The notes below the pieces were generated by a model that did not search any database, was not told where the DNA came from, and saw only the letters and a list, made by a program, of their open reading frames with translations. The translations under genes and the position numbers were made by a program. From positions 1-64,000 of the forward strand of contig CASFRL010000107.1 in NCBI GenBank assembly GCA_949297285.1: a stretch of DNA of 64,000 nucleotides. The letters are read 5' to 3'. Origin of the DNA: an uncultured Bacteroidales bacterium. GTDB lineage: Bacteria > Bacteroidota > Bacteroidia > Bacteroidales > Coprobacteraceae. Below, one piece after another: positions 46,592 through 55,165 of the stretch (positions within the stretch are counted from its first letter, which is position 1; each line of letters starts with the position of its first letter).

Positions 46592-49500
46592 ATGAAGTTA
46601 GATAGATTTATAAACCGCCCTGTGCTTTCGACGGTTATTTCCATTTTGATAGTCATTTTGGGAATATTAGGGTTGGTATCCTTACCTATTACACAATATC
46701 CGGATATTGCGCCTCCTACTGTTCGTGTATCGGCAACCTATACCGGAGCCAATGCTCAGACCGTACTAAACAGTGTAATTGCACCGTTGGAAGAGCAAAT
46801 AAATGGTGTAGAAAACATGATGTATATGACTTCGACGGCCTCTAATAACGGAGAAGCCAGTATCGAAGTTTATTTCAAACAAGGGACAGATCCGGATATG
46901 GCTGCGGTAAACGTACAAAACCGTGTTACTAAAGCGCAAGGATTTTTGCCATCTGAGGTTACCCAAATTGGTGTAACAACACAGAAACGGCAGACCAGTA
47001 TGTTGATGGGTTTTGCCATTTACAGTGAAGATGACAGCTATGACATAAAGTTCCTTGAGAACTATGCCAATATCAACATCATTCCTGAAATCAAGCGAAT
47101 ACCCGGTGTCGGAGACGCAATGGTTATGGGTGCCGACTACTCTATGCGTATTTGGCTAAAACCAGATATTATGGCTCAATATAAATTGATGCCGACCGAT
47201 GTCTCAGCGGCTTTGGCAGAACAAAATATTGAAGCGGCTCCCGGTCAATTCGGAGAAAACGGAAATCAATCGTTCCAATATATCATGCGGTATAAAGGAC
47301 GTCTACAAACCGAAGAAGAATTTGGCGACATTGTTATAAAGGCAACAGAAAACGGAGAAATTTTACGGTTGAAAGATATTGCAACCATAGAACTCGGCCG
47401 ACTCACTTACGGGTTTAATAACCGTGTCAACGGACATAATGGTGTAACTTCTATGATCTTCCAGACTGCCGGATCAAATGCGACACAGATCATTAAAGAC
47501 ATAGAAGCCTACCTTGCCCAAGCCGAGAAACAATTCCCGACAGGGATAAAGACCGAGATCTTGTTGAATACCAATGACTTCCTTTTTGCTTCTATCGAAG
47601 AGGTTGTCAAGACTTTAATCGAAGCCTTTATTCTGGTGTTCTTTGTTGTATATGTATTCTTGCAAGATTTCCGTTCTACTTTAATTCCGGCAATTGCCAT
47701 TCCGGTGGCGCTTATCGGAACATTCTTCGCATTGTACCTGATCGGATTCAGCTTGAACCTGTTGACTTTATGTGCTTTGGTACTTGCTATTGCGATAGTC
47801 GTCGATGATGCGATAGTCGTCGTCGAGGGCGTCCATGCGAAACTTGACCAGGGATATAAATCGTCCCGCAAGGCATCCATCGACGCCATGAGTGAATTAG
47901 GCGGAGCTATCGTTTCTATTACATTGGTGATGATGTCGGTATTTATACCGGTAAGTTTTATGGGAGGTACGTCGGGTACTTTCTACCGCCAATTCGGATT
48001 GACCATGGCGATCGCTATTGGTTTCTCTGCAATCAACGCTTTGACCCTTAGCCCGGCATTGTGTGCCTTGTTCTTAAAACCGCACCAAAAAGAAGGTGAA
48101 AAGAAAATGTCCTTGATCGATCGTTTCCATACATCTTTCAACACGGCATACGATATTGTATTGAAAAAATATAAACACAACACATCTTTCTTTATAAAAC
48201 ACAAATGGTTGTCTTTAGGAACCGTTGTTGTAAGTGTTGTTATTCTGGTCTTCTTGATGAGATCGACTCCAACCGGACTCGTACCGAACGAGGATACAGG
48301 AACAATTTTTGCCATGGTATCCATGCCTCCCGGCACATCAATGGAACGGACCGATGCCATGATGCAGAAAGTTGACAGTATAATTGCCGCAATTCCGGCT
48401 GTAAAAGGACGTACCCAAATTACCGGATATAACTTCGTTGCCGGACAAGGGAACTCTTATGGTTCGATTATCGTCAAATTAAAAGATTGGAAAGAACGTA
48501 GTGCAGAAGAAAGCTCAGATAACATTATCAAGATGTTATACGGGAAAACAGCACAAGCGTTCAATGAAGGACAACTTCTCTTTTTTGCACCGCCTATGAT
48601 TCCGGGATACGGGGTAAGTAGTGGTTTTGAGTTTAATTTGCAAGACAAAACCGGAGGTGACTTGAATGAATTTTACAAGATCGCACAGAACTTCCTCGCA
48701 AAATTAAATGCACGTCCTGAAATCGCTGCGGCCCAAACATCATTCAGCCCGGTATTCCCTCAATACATGATCGATATCGATGCTGCCAAGTGTAAACAAG
48801 CCGGTATCAGCCCGAAAGATATTCTCACAACATTGCAAGGATATTATGGAGGTTTGTATTCTTCGAATTTCAACCGGTTCGGGAAACTATACCGTGTTAT
48901 GATACAAGCCGATCCTCAAAGTCGTATCAGCCCTGAAACATTAAACAATATAAAGATACGTAACGGCAATGAAATGGCGCCTATCACCCAATTTGTATCG
49001 TTGAAGAAGATCTACGGACCTGACAACATTACCCGTTTCAACATGTACACATCCATGAAAGTAAACGGATCTCCGGCAACAGGAATTAGTTCGGGTGAAG
49101 CCATTAGAGCCATAGAAGAAGTTGCAGCAGAGACCTTACCGGTCGGATACGGATATGAATTCTCCGGTATAACAAGGGAAGAGCAAAGTACAGGAGCAAA
49201 CACGACCGTAATCATCTTTATTCTGTGTCTTGTCTTTGTATATTTGTTATTAAGTGCTCAATATGAAAGTTACATTCTTCCATTGTCTGTAATACTTTCC
49301 ATACCTTTCGGATTGGCAGGAAGTTTTATTTTCGCACAGATAATGGATGTTGAAAACAACATTTACTTGCAAATATCCTTGATTATGTTGGTAGGATTGT
49401 TGGCGAAAAATGCGATCCTTATCGTAGAGTTCGCTCTCGACCGAAGAAAGACCGGTATGAGCATCGTCGATGCAGCCATACAAGGAGCTGCAGCTCGTTT

Positions 49501-49762
49501 ACGTCCTATTCTTATGACTTCGTTGGCAATGGTTATCGGACTTCTGCCTATGATGTTTGCCCACGGTGTAGGAGCTAACGGAAACAGCACATTGGGAACC
49601 GGTGCCGTAGGAGGAATGTTTATCGGTATGATTTGCCAAATCTTCATCGTACCTGCCCTTTTCGTTGTATTTGAAATCATACAAGAGAAATTCAAACCGA
49701 TCGAATGGCATGACACAGACAACCGTGAAATCGAGGCGGAAATCGAACAATATACCAAATAA
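46592..49762 (+). CDS. RND multidrug efflux pump, HAE1 (AcrB-like) family
   Basis: A 1056-residue inner-membrane pump with twelve helices and two large periplasmic loops. It begins with LDRFINRPVLSTVISILIV; helix 4 has AIAIVVDDAIVVVEGVHAKL with the paired aspartates of the proton relay. The C-terminal half has MLVGLLAKNAILIVEFALDR. It drives efflux of toxic compounds, possibly bile acids or drugs, by proton motive force. Its stop overlaps the next ORF's first ATG, but the likely start there is 27 bases later. Confidence 0.95.
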   Translation: MKLDRFINRPVLSTVISILIVILGILGLVSLPITQYPDIAPPTVRVSATYTGANAQTVLNSVIAPLEEQINGVENMMYMTSTASNNGEASIEVYFKQGTDPDMAAVNVQNRVTKAQGFLPSEVTQIGVTTQKRQTSMLMGFAIYSEDDSYDIKFLENYANINIIPEIKRIPGVGDAMVMGADYSMRIWLKPDIMAQYKLMPTDVSAALAEQNIEAAPGQFGENGNQSFQYIMRYKGRLQTEEEFGDIVIKATENGEILRLKDIATIELGRLTYGFNNRVNGHNGVTSMIFQTAGSNATQIIKDIEAYLAQAEKQFPTGIKTEILLNTNDFLFASIEEVVKTLIEAFILVFFVVYVFLQDFRSTLIPAIAIPVALIGTFFALYLIGFSLNLLTLCALVLAIAIVVDDAIVVVEGVHAKLDQGYKSSRKASIDAMSELGGAIVSITLVMMSVFIPVSFMGGTSGTFYRQFGLTMAIAIGFSAINALTLSPALCALFLKPHQKEGEKKMSLIDRFHTSFNTAYDIVLKKYKHNTSFFIKHKWLSLGTVVVSVVILVFLMRSTPTGLVPNEDTGTIFAMVSMPPGTSMERTDAMMQKVDSIIAAIPAVKGRTQITGYNFVAGQGNSYGSIIVKLKDWKERSAEESSDNIIKMLYGKTAQAFNEGQLLFFAPPMIPGYGVSSGFEFNLQDKTGGDLNEFYKIAQNFLAKLNARPEIAAAQTSFSPVFPQYMIDIDAAKCKQAGISPKDILTTLQGYYGGLYSSNFNRFGKLYRVMIQADPQSRISPETLNNIKIRNGNEMAPITQFVSLKKIYGPDNITRFNMYTSMKVNGSPATGISSGEAIRAIEEVAAETLPVGYGYEFSGITREEQSTGANTTVIIFILCLVFVYLLLSAQYESYILPLSVILSIPFGLAGSFIFAQIMDVENNIYLQISLIMLVGLLAKNAILIVEFALDRRKTGMSIVDAAIQGAAARLRPILMTSLAMVIGLLPMMFAHGVGANGNSTLGTGAVGGMFIGMICQIFIVPALFVVFEIIQEKFKPIEWHDTDNREIEAEIEQYTK

Positions 49763-49788
49763 TGGTTTTCAATATTAAAGACAGAAAA

Positions 49789-51177
49789 ATGAAGAAACAA
49801 ATAATTTTATATACTATATGTTTGACAGCTATGATGAGTAGCTGTCACATATATAAGGCTTATGATCGCCCCGAAATAAATACTCAAGGGTTGTATCGCG
49901 ATCCGATATCGGATCAAGACACCCTTATGTCGGACACGACCAATATGGGGAATCTGCCTTGGGAACAGGTTTTCACCGATCCACAATTACAAGCTCTGAT
50001 TCGATTAGGATTGGAACAGAACTCCGATCTGCAAACTGCTATACAAAATGTAAAAGCAGCCGAAGCCGGACTTTTATCGGCTCGATTGGCTTATGCTCCG
50101 TCTCTTGCACTTGCGCCACAAGGAGGTGTAAATCATGTAGAAGGGTCAAAAAGCAGTTGGACTTATACGCTTCCGGTATCGGCCAGTTGGGAAATCGATC
50201 TATTCGGTAACCTTTTGAACTCAAAACGGGGTGCAAAAGTCGCTCTATTGCAAAGTCAGGCCTACAAGCAAGCTGTGCAAACACAAGTGATTTCAACAAT
50301 CGCCAATTGTTATTATACCCTGCTCATGCTGGATAAACAATTGGCAATAACGGAAGAGACTTCTGTCCTCTGGGACAAAAGTGTCGAAACCATGCGTTCG
50401 ATGAAAGAAGCCGGTATGGTAAATGAAGCGGCTATCGTACAGAGCGAAGCCAGCAGCTACATGATCAAGGCATCAATACCAGACTTGAAACAACAAATCC
50501 GGGAAACAGAGAACTCTCTTTCTCTGGTACTTAAAGAGGCTCCTCAAAAAATTGAGAGAGGAACTTTAGACGGACAAAAACTTCCGGAAGTGCTTAATTC
50601 GGGTATCCCCGTTCAACTTTTATCGAACCGACCTGACGTAAAAGCCGCAGAAATGTCCTTGGCTGCAGCCTATTACAGCACAAATCAAGCACGATCGGCT
50701 TTTTACCCGCAAATATCAATAACCGGGACACTGGGCTGGACAAACAGCATTACCGGAATGCCTATTCTTGATGTTCCTAAAATGATCATGTCTGCTCTCG
50801 GGACGTTGACCCAACCCTTATTTTATCGGGGAGCTAACTTGGCAAAACTTAAGACGGCCAAGGCTCAACAAGAGATCGCTGCAATCAATTTCCAACAGAC
50901 GATTTTAAATGCCGGAAGTGAAGTCAGCAATGCTCTTTATCAATACCAAGCAGCCAACGAAAAGACAATCCAGCGCGAAAAACAGATAAATTCTTTAGAA
51001 AAATCTGTTGAATATACACAGCAATTGCTAACTTTAGGGACCTCTACTTATTTGGAAGTTCTTACAGCCCAGCAATCATTGCTCAGTGCTCAACTATCCG
51101 GAATATCGGATGAATTTCAGAGAATACAGGCTGTCATAAACTTATACCACGCATTAGGTGGAGGACGAACAGAGTAA
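49789..51177 (+). CDS. TolC-like outer-membrane efflux lipoprotein (NodT family)
   Basis: A 462-residue protein. The start at 49789 gives the lipoprotein signal MKKQIILYTICLTAMMSSC; the ATG at 49762 would add nine residues. It contains two outer-membrane efflux repeats: PWEQVFTDPQLQALIRLGL near residues 55-73, and SNRPDVKAAEMSLAAAYYS with ARSAFYPQISITGTLGW. It forms the trimeric exit duct of the tripartite pump encoded by the previous two genes. The following lpxA-like gene is 16 bases downstream. Confidence 0.93.
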   Translation: MKKQIILYTICLTAMMSSCHIYKAYDRPEINTQGLYRDPISDQDTLMSDTTNMGNLPWEQVFTDPQLQALIRLGLEQNSDLQTAIQNVKAAEAGLLSARLAYAPSLALAPQGGVNHVEGSKSSWTYTLPVSASWEIDLFGNLLNSKRGAKVALLQSQAYKQAVQTQVISTIANCYYTLLMLDKQLAITEETSVLWDKSVETMRSMKEAGMVNEAAIVQSEASSYMIKASIPDLKQQIRETENSLSLVLKEAPQKIERGTLDGQKLPEVLNSGIPVQLLSNRPDVKAAEMSLAAAYYSTNQARSAFYPQISITGTLGWTNSITGMPILDVPKMIMSALGTLTQPLFYRGANLAKLKTAKAQQEIAAINFQQTILNAGSEVSNALYQYQAANEKTIQREKQINSLEKSVEYTQQLLTLGTSTYLEVLTAQQSLLSAQLSGISDEFQRIQAVINLYHALGGGRTE

Positions 51178-51193
51178 ATTAACCTTAAAATCC

Positions 51194-51979
51194 ATGTATA
51201 TGATTAGTCCTTTAGCTTATATCGATTCAAACGCAAAAATCGGGGAAAATGTCACTATTCACCCGTTTGCCTATATCGATAAAAATGTAGAAATAGGTGA
51301 CAATTGTACGATTATGCCTTATGCCAGCATTCTGAATGGGACTCGCATGGGCAGCAACAATATTGTATATCAATCGGCCATTATCGGTGCAACACCGCAA
51401 GATTTCAAATTTAAGGGTGACGACACTCTTTTAATCATCGGCGACAACAATACCATTCGAGAAAAAGTAATTATCAACCGTGCTACCAACAAAGGAGATA
51501 GCACAGTTATCGGAAATGGGAACTTTCTGCTCGAAGGTGTGCATGTTGCACATGATACCCATATCGGAAACAATTGTATCTTAGGAAACGGTACTAAAAC
51601 CGCCGGGAACTGCAAACTCGACGACAATTCGATTTTGGGAAGCGGTGTTATTCTAAAACATGGTTGCCATGTGGGGAGTTGGGCTCTTTTGCGAGACGGA
51701 TGCCGTGCCAATAAAGATGTTCCGCCCTTTATCGTAGCAGCACACAATCCGATCACGTATTATGGCATCAATGCAATATTGATGACTAAAACCGGAGGAT
51801 TTAAGGATGATATCGTAGACGATATCGCCAAAGCATATCGCCAAATTTATCAGTGTGGAACGAGCCTTGAAAATGCTCTTATGAGAATCAAGGAACTGAT
51901 ACCGGAAAGTCCTGAAATAAAATATTTGATTCATTTTGTAGAAAACTCCGATAAAGGAATCATCGGTATTACAATTTGA
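51194..51979 (+). CDS. LpxA-like UDP-GlcNAc acyltransferase
   Basis: A 261-residue left-handed beta-helix protein built of hexapeptide repeats (IGENVTIHPFAYID and many more). VHVAHDTHIGNN contains the histidine expected for acyl transfer, and the C-terminal helical part ends with ENSDKGIIGITI, as in LpxA. The usual GLRRRGF region reads LMTKTGGF and the usual HQFCHVG reads KHGCHVG, so it is divergent. It may be a second copy of LpxA rather than the canonical one, which usually lies with lpxC/fabZ (not seen here). It lies 16 bases after the TolC-like gene and before a strong terminator, so it is the fourth gene of the efflux operon. Confidence 0.78.
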   Translation: MYMISPLAYIDSNAKIGENVTIHPFAYIDKNVEIGDNCTIMPYASILNGTRMGSNNIVYQSAIIGATPQDFKFKGDDTLLIIGDNNTIREKVIINRATNKGDSTVIGNGNFLLEGVHVAHDTHIGNNCILGNGTKTAGNCKLDDNSILGSGVILKHGCHVGSWALLRDGCRANKDVPPFIVAAHNPITYYGINAILMTKTGGFKDDIVDDIAKAYRQIYQCGTSLENALMRIKELIPESPEIKYLIHFVENSDKGIIGITI

Positions 51980-52000
51980 CCGAAAGAATACAAGGAGACA

Positions 52001-52037
52001 AAAAACGGGAAGCCTTTTTCAAGGTTTCCCGTTTTTG
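52001..52037 (+). terminator. Terminator of the efflux operon
   Basis: AAACGGGAAGCCTT pairs with AAGGTTTCCCGTTT (14 pairs, one G-U) across a 4-base loop, followed by TTTTT. It lies 22 bases past the lpxA-like stop. Confidence 0.85.
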
Positions 52038-52163
52038 TTTTTATTTATAAAAAGAATTCTTTTAAGCGATTTATCTATAAAAAAACGAGCTACATCTATT
52101 TCGGTTGTAAAAAAGGCCGAATATAAATATTTTTACATGCAAAATTAAAAACATGACATATAA

Positions 52164-52682
52164 ATGAAAAGTAAAATTTTATTCGCTTTATTGGGGCTGC
52201 TTTGTTGCACTATCGTATCTGATGCAACAGCTCAACCGTTAGAAAAAAAAGGGCCACAAAAACATTTATCTCCGGAGCTAATCGCCCGTAGGAAAACCGA
52301 ACAGATGGATAAACTTTTACAACTAACGGAAAAACAGTTCAAGAAAATATTCAAACTAAATCTGAAAGAGGCCAAGTCGATCGAAGCCCAACGAAAAGGG
52401 CGTCATGAGGGTATGCCTCCCATGCCGGGTATGGGACCTAAACATTTATCGGACCGACCCCCTATGCGAGGAGAAGGACGGCCACCTATGGACGACCATT
52501 TTAGAGGAAGGGGTGATATGAACAGGCCACATCCGGAAGCGCCGAAAGATCCTGAAACATTGAAAAAAGAAGCGCAAAAGAGAGAGAAAAAACTCAAAAA
52601 GATACTGACTAAGGATCAGTATAATATATGGATAGAACACCAAAAAAAAGGACCAATGCCCAAACCTGAAAAAGAGTTATAA
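52164..52682 (+). CDS. Small exported protein, DUF4890/Spy-like
   Basis: A 172-residue protein with a Sec signal peptide (MKSKILFALLGLLCCTIVSD, cleavage near ATAQ). The mature part is mainly helical, with KTEQMDKLLQLTEKQFKKIF near residues 44-63 and LKKILTKDQYNIWIEH near the end, the two helices seen in DUF4890 and CpxP/Spy-like proteins. A Met-, Pro- and Gly-rich segment (about residues 82-122) lies between them. It may act as a periplasmic chaperone or metal-responsive protein; this is inferred from the family only. Strongly basic. It is a single gene. Confidence 0.6.
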   Translation: MKSKILFALLGLLCCTIVSDATAQPLEKKGPQKHLSPELIARRKTEQMDKLLQLTEKQFKKIFKLNLKEAKSIEAQRKGRHEGMPPMPGMGPKHLSDRPPMRGEGRPPMDDHFRGRGDMNRPHPEAPKDPETLKKEAQKREKKLKKILTKDQYNIWIEHQKKGPMPKPEKEL

Positions 52683-52690
52683 AAGAAAAA

Positions 52691-52735
52691 ATTGCGGCAA
52701 GGTTAGTATTTACAATTACTGAATCTTGCCGCAAT
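52691..52735. terminator. Bidirectional terminator between the DUF4890-like and C_GCAxxG_C_C genes
   Basis: ATTGCGGCAAGGTT pairs with AATCTTGCCGCAAT (14 pairs, one G-U) around a 17-base loop that itself pairs AGTA with TACT. On the minus strand it is followed by TTTTTCTTTT. Confidence 0.8.
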
Positions 52736-52756
52736 CTTATTTTCATGCATTATCGT

Positions 52757-53221
52757 TTATTCCTTGCTATTCAATCTTTCTCCGACAAGTCGGGCGGCAG
52801 TAGCAACGTAGTCGGCACATGGACGCCTTTTATAATAGGCCTCTGTCCTATCCGAAGGTTCCGGAGCATCCTGCTTATGATCAAGCCCCAATAACTCCCG
52901 ACACACAATAGAACCGTTTTTTGCACGAAACTCGGCAGCCAGTTCTTGAACCGCTGCATAATTACGGGTCTTTGCCGCTTTATCTTCCGGATTATTGGAC
53001 GGATACTTGAAGCCGATGATGATAAATGATGCCGAAACAGCACCGCAAACTTCCCGTAAACGTCCCATACCGCCTCCTAAAGGAGCCGACAATGTAGCGG
53101 CTAAAGTATCTTCTATTCCCAAAATATCATTATATGCAAGGAAAACCGATTGTGAGCAGTTATAGCCTTTTTTAAAAAGGGCAACCGCTTTTTGTACTCT
53201 CTCTTCTATATCTATATTCAT
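52757..53221 (-). CDS. C_GCAxxG_C_C family protein
   Basis: A 154-residue protein with the family's cysteines: YNCSQSV near residue 21, CGAVSASFIIIG near residue 59, VCRELLG near residue 104, and PCADYV near residue 132. The second motif ends S instead of the usual G. These small proteins are thought to bind metal or act in redox transport and are often near transporters or anaerobic enzymes. The function is not established. It ends 4 bases before the start of ung on the same strand; the two could be co-transcribed from the ung promoter. Confidence 0.8.
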   Translation of the reverse strand: MNIDIEERVQKAVALFKKGYNCSQSVFLAYNDILGIEDTLAATLSAPLGGGMGRLREVCGAVSASFIIIGFKYPSNNPEDKAAKTRNYAAVQELAAEFRAKNGSIVCRELLGLDHKQDAPEPSDRTEAYYKRRPCADYVATAARLVGERLNSKE

Positions 53222-53225
53222 TTTT

Positions 53226-53888
53226 TTACCATTGAATAGGTTCTATACCATGTTCTCTTAAATATGCATTCGCTTTACTGAAATGTCCATTGCCGAAAAA
53301 TCCCCTATGTGCCGATAAGGGTGAAGGATGCGGAGATTTCAAAACCAGATGTTTCGACGGGTCTATAAAATCGCCTTTACGTTGGGCATACGAGCCCCAT
53401 AAAATAAATACTAAATGCTCTCGTTCTTCGGCCAACCGATGGATAACGGCATCGGTAAACTGTTCCCAACCTTTGTTTTGATGAGATCCGGCCTGGTGCG
53501 CCCGTACGGTCAATGTGGCGTTCAAAAGCAAAACCCCTTGATCGGCCCATCGGGTCAAGTCTCCATTTTTCGGCATCGGAATACCAAGATCGGACTCTAT
53601 TTCCTTGAATATGTTAAGTAGTGATGGAGGGAACGGCACACCTTCATTTACCGAGAAACAGAGGCCATGCGCCTGATGAGGTTCGTGATAAGGATCTTGC
53701 CCCAAAATAACGACTTTTACCTGATCAAAAGGGCATATATCAAAAGCTCTGAACATCTGGTTCCCAGGAGGATATACAGTGAATGTACGGTATTCTTGGC
53801 GCACGAAATCGGTAAGTTTTTCAAAATACGGTTTATCAAATTCACTTTGTAATCGCTCTTTCCAACTCTTCTCTATACGAACATCCAT
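53226..53888 (-). CDS. ung: Uracil-DNA glycosylase, family 1
   Basis: A 220-residue enzyme that removes uracil from DNA. The water-activating motif GQDPYH is near residues 63-68 and the DNA-binding loop [13 protein letters not shown] lies near the end (about residues 186-198). Length fits the family. The start at 53888 or 53894 cannot be told apart; both give the same fold. A -7 element CAAAGCTA (plus strand) lies 35 bases upstream, diverging from the tRNA promoter. Confidence 0.95.
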   Translation of the reverse strand: MDVRIEKSWKERLQSEFDKPYFEKLTDFVRQEYRTFTVYPPGNQMFRAFDICPFDQVKVVILGQDPYHEPHQAHGLCFSVNEGVPFPPSLLNIFKEIESDLGIPMPKNGDLTRWADQGVLLLNATLTVRAHQAGSHQNKGWEQFTDAVIHRLAEEREHLVFILWGSYAQRKGDFIDPSKHLVLKSPHPSPLSAHRGFFGNGHFSKANAYLREHGIEPIQW

Positions 53889-53919
53889 AAGCATTAAAAA
53901 AACTTTTCGTAAAAACTTT

Positions 53920-53949
53920 TTGCAAAGCTATAAATATTTCTTACTTTTG
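53920..53949 (+). promoter_or_regulatory. Promoter of the tRNA-Arg gene
   Basis: TTG at 53920-53922 and TACTTTTG at 53942-53949, 19 bases apart, match the -33 and -7 elements. The tRNA begins 11 bases later. Confidence 0.65.
53923..53930 (-). promoter_or_regulatory. -7 element for ung
   Basis: CAAAGCTA on the plus strand reads TAGCTTTG on the minus strand, a match to TAnnTTTG. It overlaps the spacer of the divergent tRNA promoter. Confidence 0.5.
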
Positions 53950-53959
53950 CCACGCATTT

Positions 53960-54032
53960 GGCCCCGTAGTTTAGTGAATAGAACGTCAGATTCCGGTTCT
54001 GAAGGTCACAGGTTTGAGTCCTGTCGGGGTCA
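53960..54032 (+). tRNA. tRNA-Arg, anticodon CCG
   Basis: A complete cloverleaf. The acceptor stem is GGCCCCG with CGGGGTC (one G-U), the D arm is GTTT/GAAC, and the anticodon stem-loop is TCAGA-TTCCGGT-TCTGA with anticodon CCG. The T arm is ACAGG-TTTGAGT-CCTGT and the discriminator base is A. No CCA is encoded. A T-run follows at 54034. It reads CGG arginine codons. Confidence 0.93.
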
Positions 54033-54172
54033 CTTTTTTTTTTAGCTTCCCCCCTTATTAAAATCAGCATAGTTTTTTATCATCGATTCTGTTTTCCCCT
54101 TGTTCTTGTGACTAAACAGAAAATTTTTCCGTTATCCACAACAGACGTTTCTAAACAGTCGGATATTCAATA

Positions 54173-55153
54173 TTATTTTCCGCTTAAAATCATATCCATA
54201 ACTCTGGCAGTACGGGCTCCGCTCTCGTCTGTCGAAGGAGAAGCCCCTACTCCTCTCAATTCATCGACAATCGTCTGAATCAAAGGCTGCTCGATATGTT
54301 CAGGAGGAGCACATTCGAAAAGCCGGGTACCTGAACCTGTTTCTACCCGTATCGGTGCAAAAGCAAATATGCTAAAAACGATTTTTCCTTCTGTTCCGAT
54401 TATTTCTACGGTATCCTGCTCCTTATCGGGTGCGACGACAAAACTCCACTGCCCAGAGCCCAATACTCCCGATTTGAAACGGAATGAAGCGACAAGAGTA
54501 TCTTTTGCCTCATAAAAACCGGCACGATTCGAAGAAAAACCGCTTGCATCTTCTATCTCGCCCAAGAGAAAATCCAAAATATCTAACGTGTGAGGCGCCA
54601 AATCATAGAAATAGCCCTCTCCGGCAATACGACGATCTACCCGCCATGAATGTTTATCGGGAACGAGATCTGTATCCAAAGGCGCTTTATAATGTGTGAC
54701 GGCAACCAAAAGAAGTTTTCCGATAACCTGCTGCTCAAGTAACGATTTGATTTGAAGGAAATAGGGCAATGCCCGCCGATAGAAAGCCGGAAAAAGTTTT
54801 TGTCCGGTCGCCCGAGAAACGGCGATCATCTCCAAACATTCCTTATAATTCATTGCCATCGGTTTTTCTACATATACCGACTTACCTGCACGCATTGCTC
54901 TTATCGCATACTCTTTATGTGTACTCGGAGGAGTGGCGACATAAACGGCATCGATATTCGGATCGGCGATAATATCTTCGGCGTTTGTCGTGTATCGCGG
55001 CACATGATGCCTTCGGGCAAAATCCTTTACCTTTTCCTCATCTCGTCTCATCACGACATCCAATGCCGAATGTTCTATTTTGTAAAAGGCCGGTCCGCTT
55101 TTCTTTTCACAGACATCGCCACAACCTATAATTCCCCAACGAATCATATCCAT
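54173..55153 (-). CDS. Gfo/Idh/MocA-family oxidoreductase, cytoplasmic
   Basis: A 326-residue protein without a signal peptide. The Rossmann nucleotide loop is WGIIGCGDVCEKKSGPAFY near residues 6-24 and the family motif EKPMAMNYKECLEM is near residues 96-109. It oxidises or reduces a sugar or polyol using NAD(P); the substrate is unknown. It is 12 bases downstream of the peptidase gene on the same strand, so the two form an operon. Confidence 0.85.
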   Translation of the reverse strand: MDMIRWGIIGCGDVCEKKSGPAFYKIEHSALDVVMRRDEEKVKDFARRHHVPRYTTNAEDIIADPNIDAVYVATPPSTHKEYAIRAMRAGKSVYVEKPMAMNYKECLEMIAVSRATGQKLFPAFYRRALPYFLQIKSLLEQQVIGKLLLVAVTHYKAPLDTDLVPDKHSWRVDRRIAGEGYFYDLAPHTLDILDFLLGEIEDASGFSSNRAGFYEAKDTLVASFRFKSGVLGSGQWSFVVAPDKEQDTVEIIGTEGKIVFSIFAFAPIRVETGSGTRLFECAPPEHIEQPLIQTIVDELRGVGASPSTDESGARTARVMDMILSGK

Positions 55154-55165
55154 ATCATACTGTTT

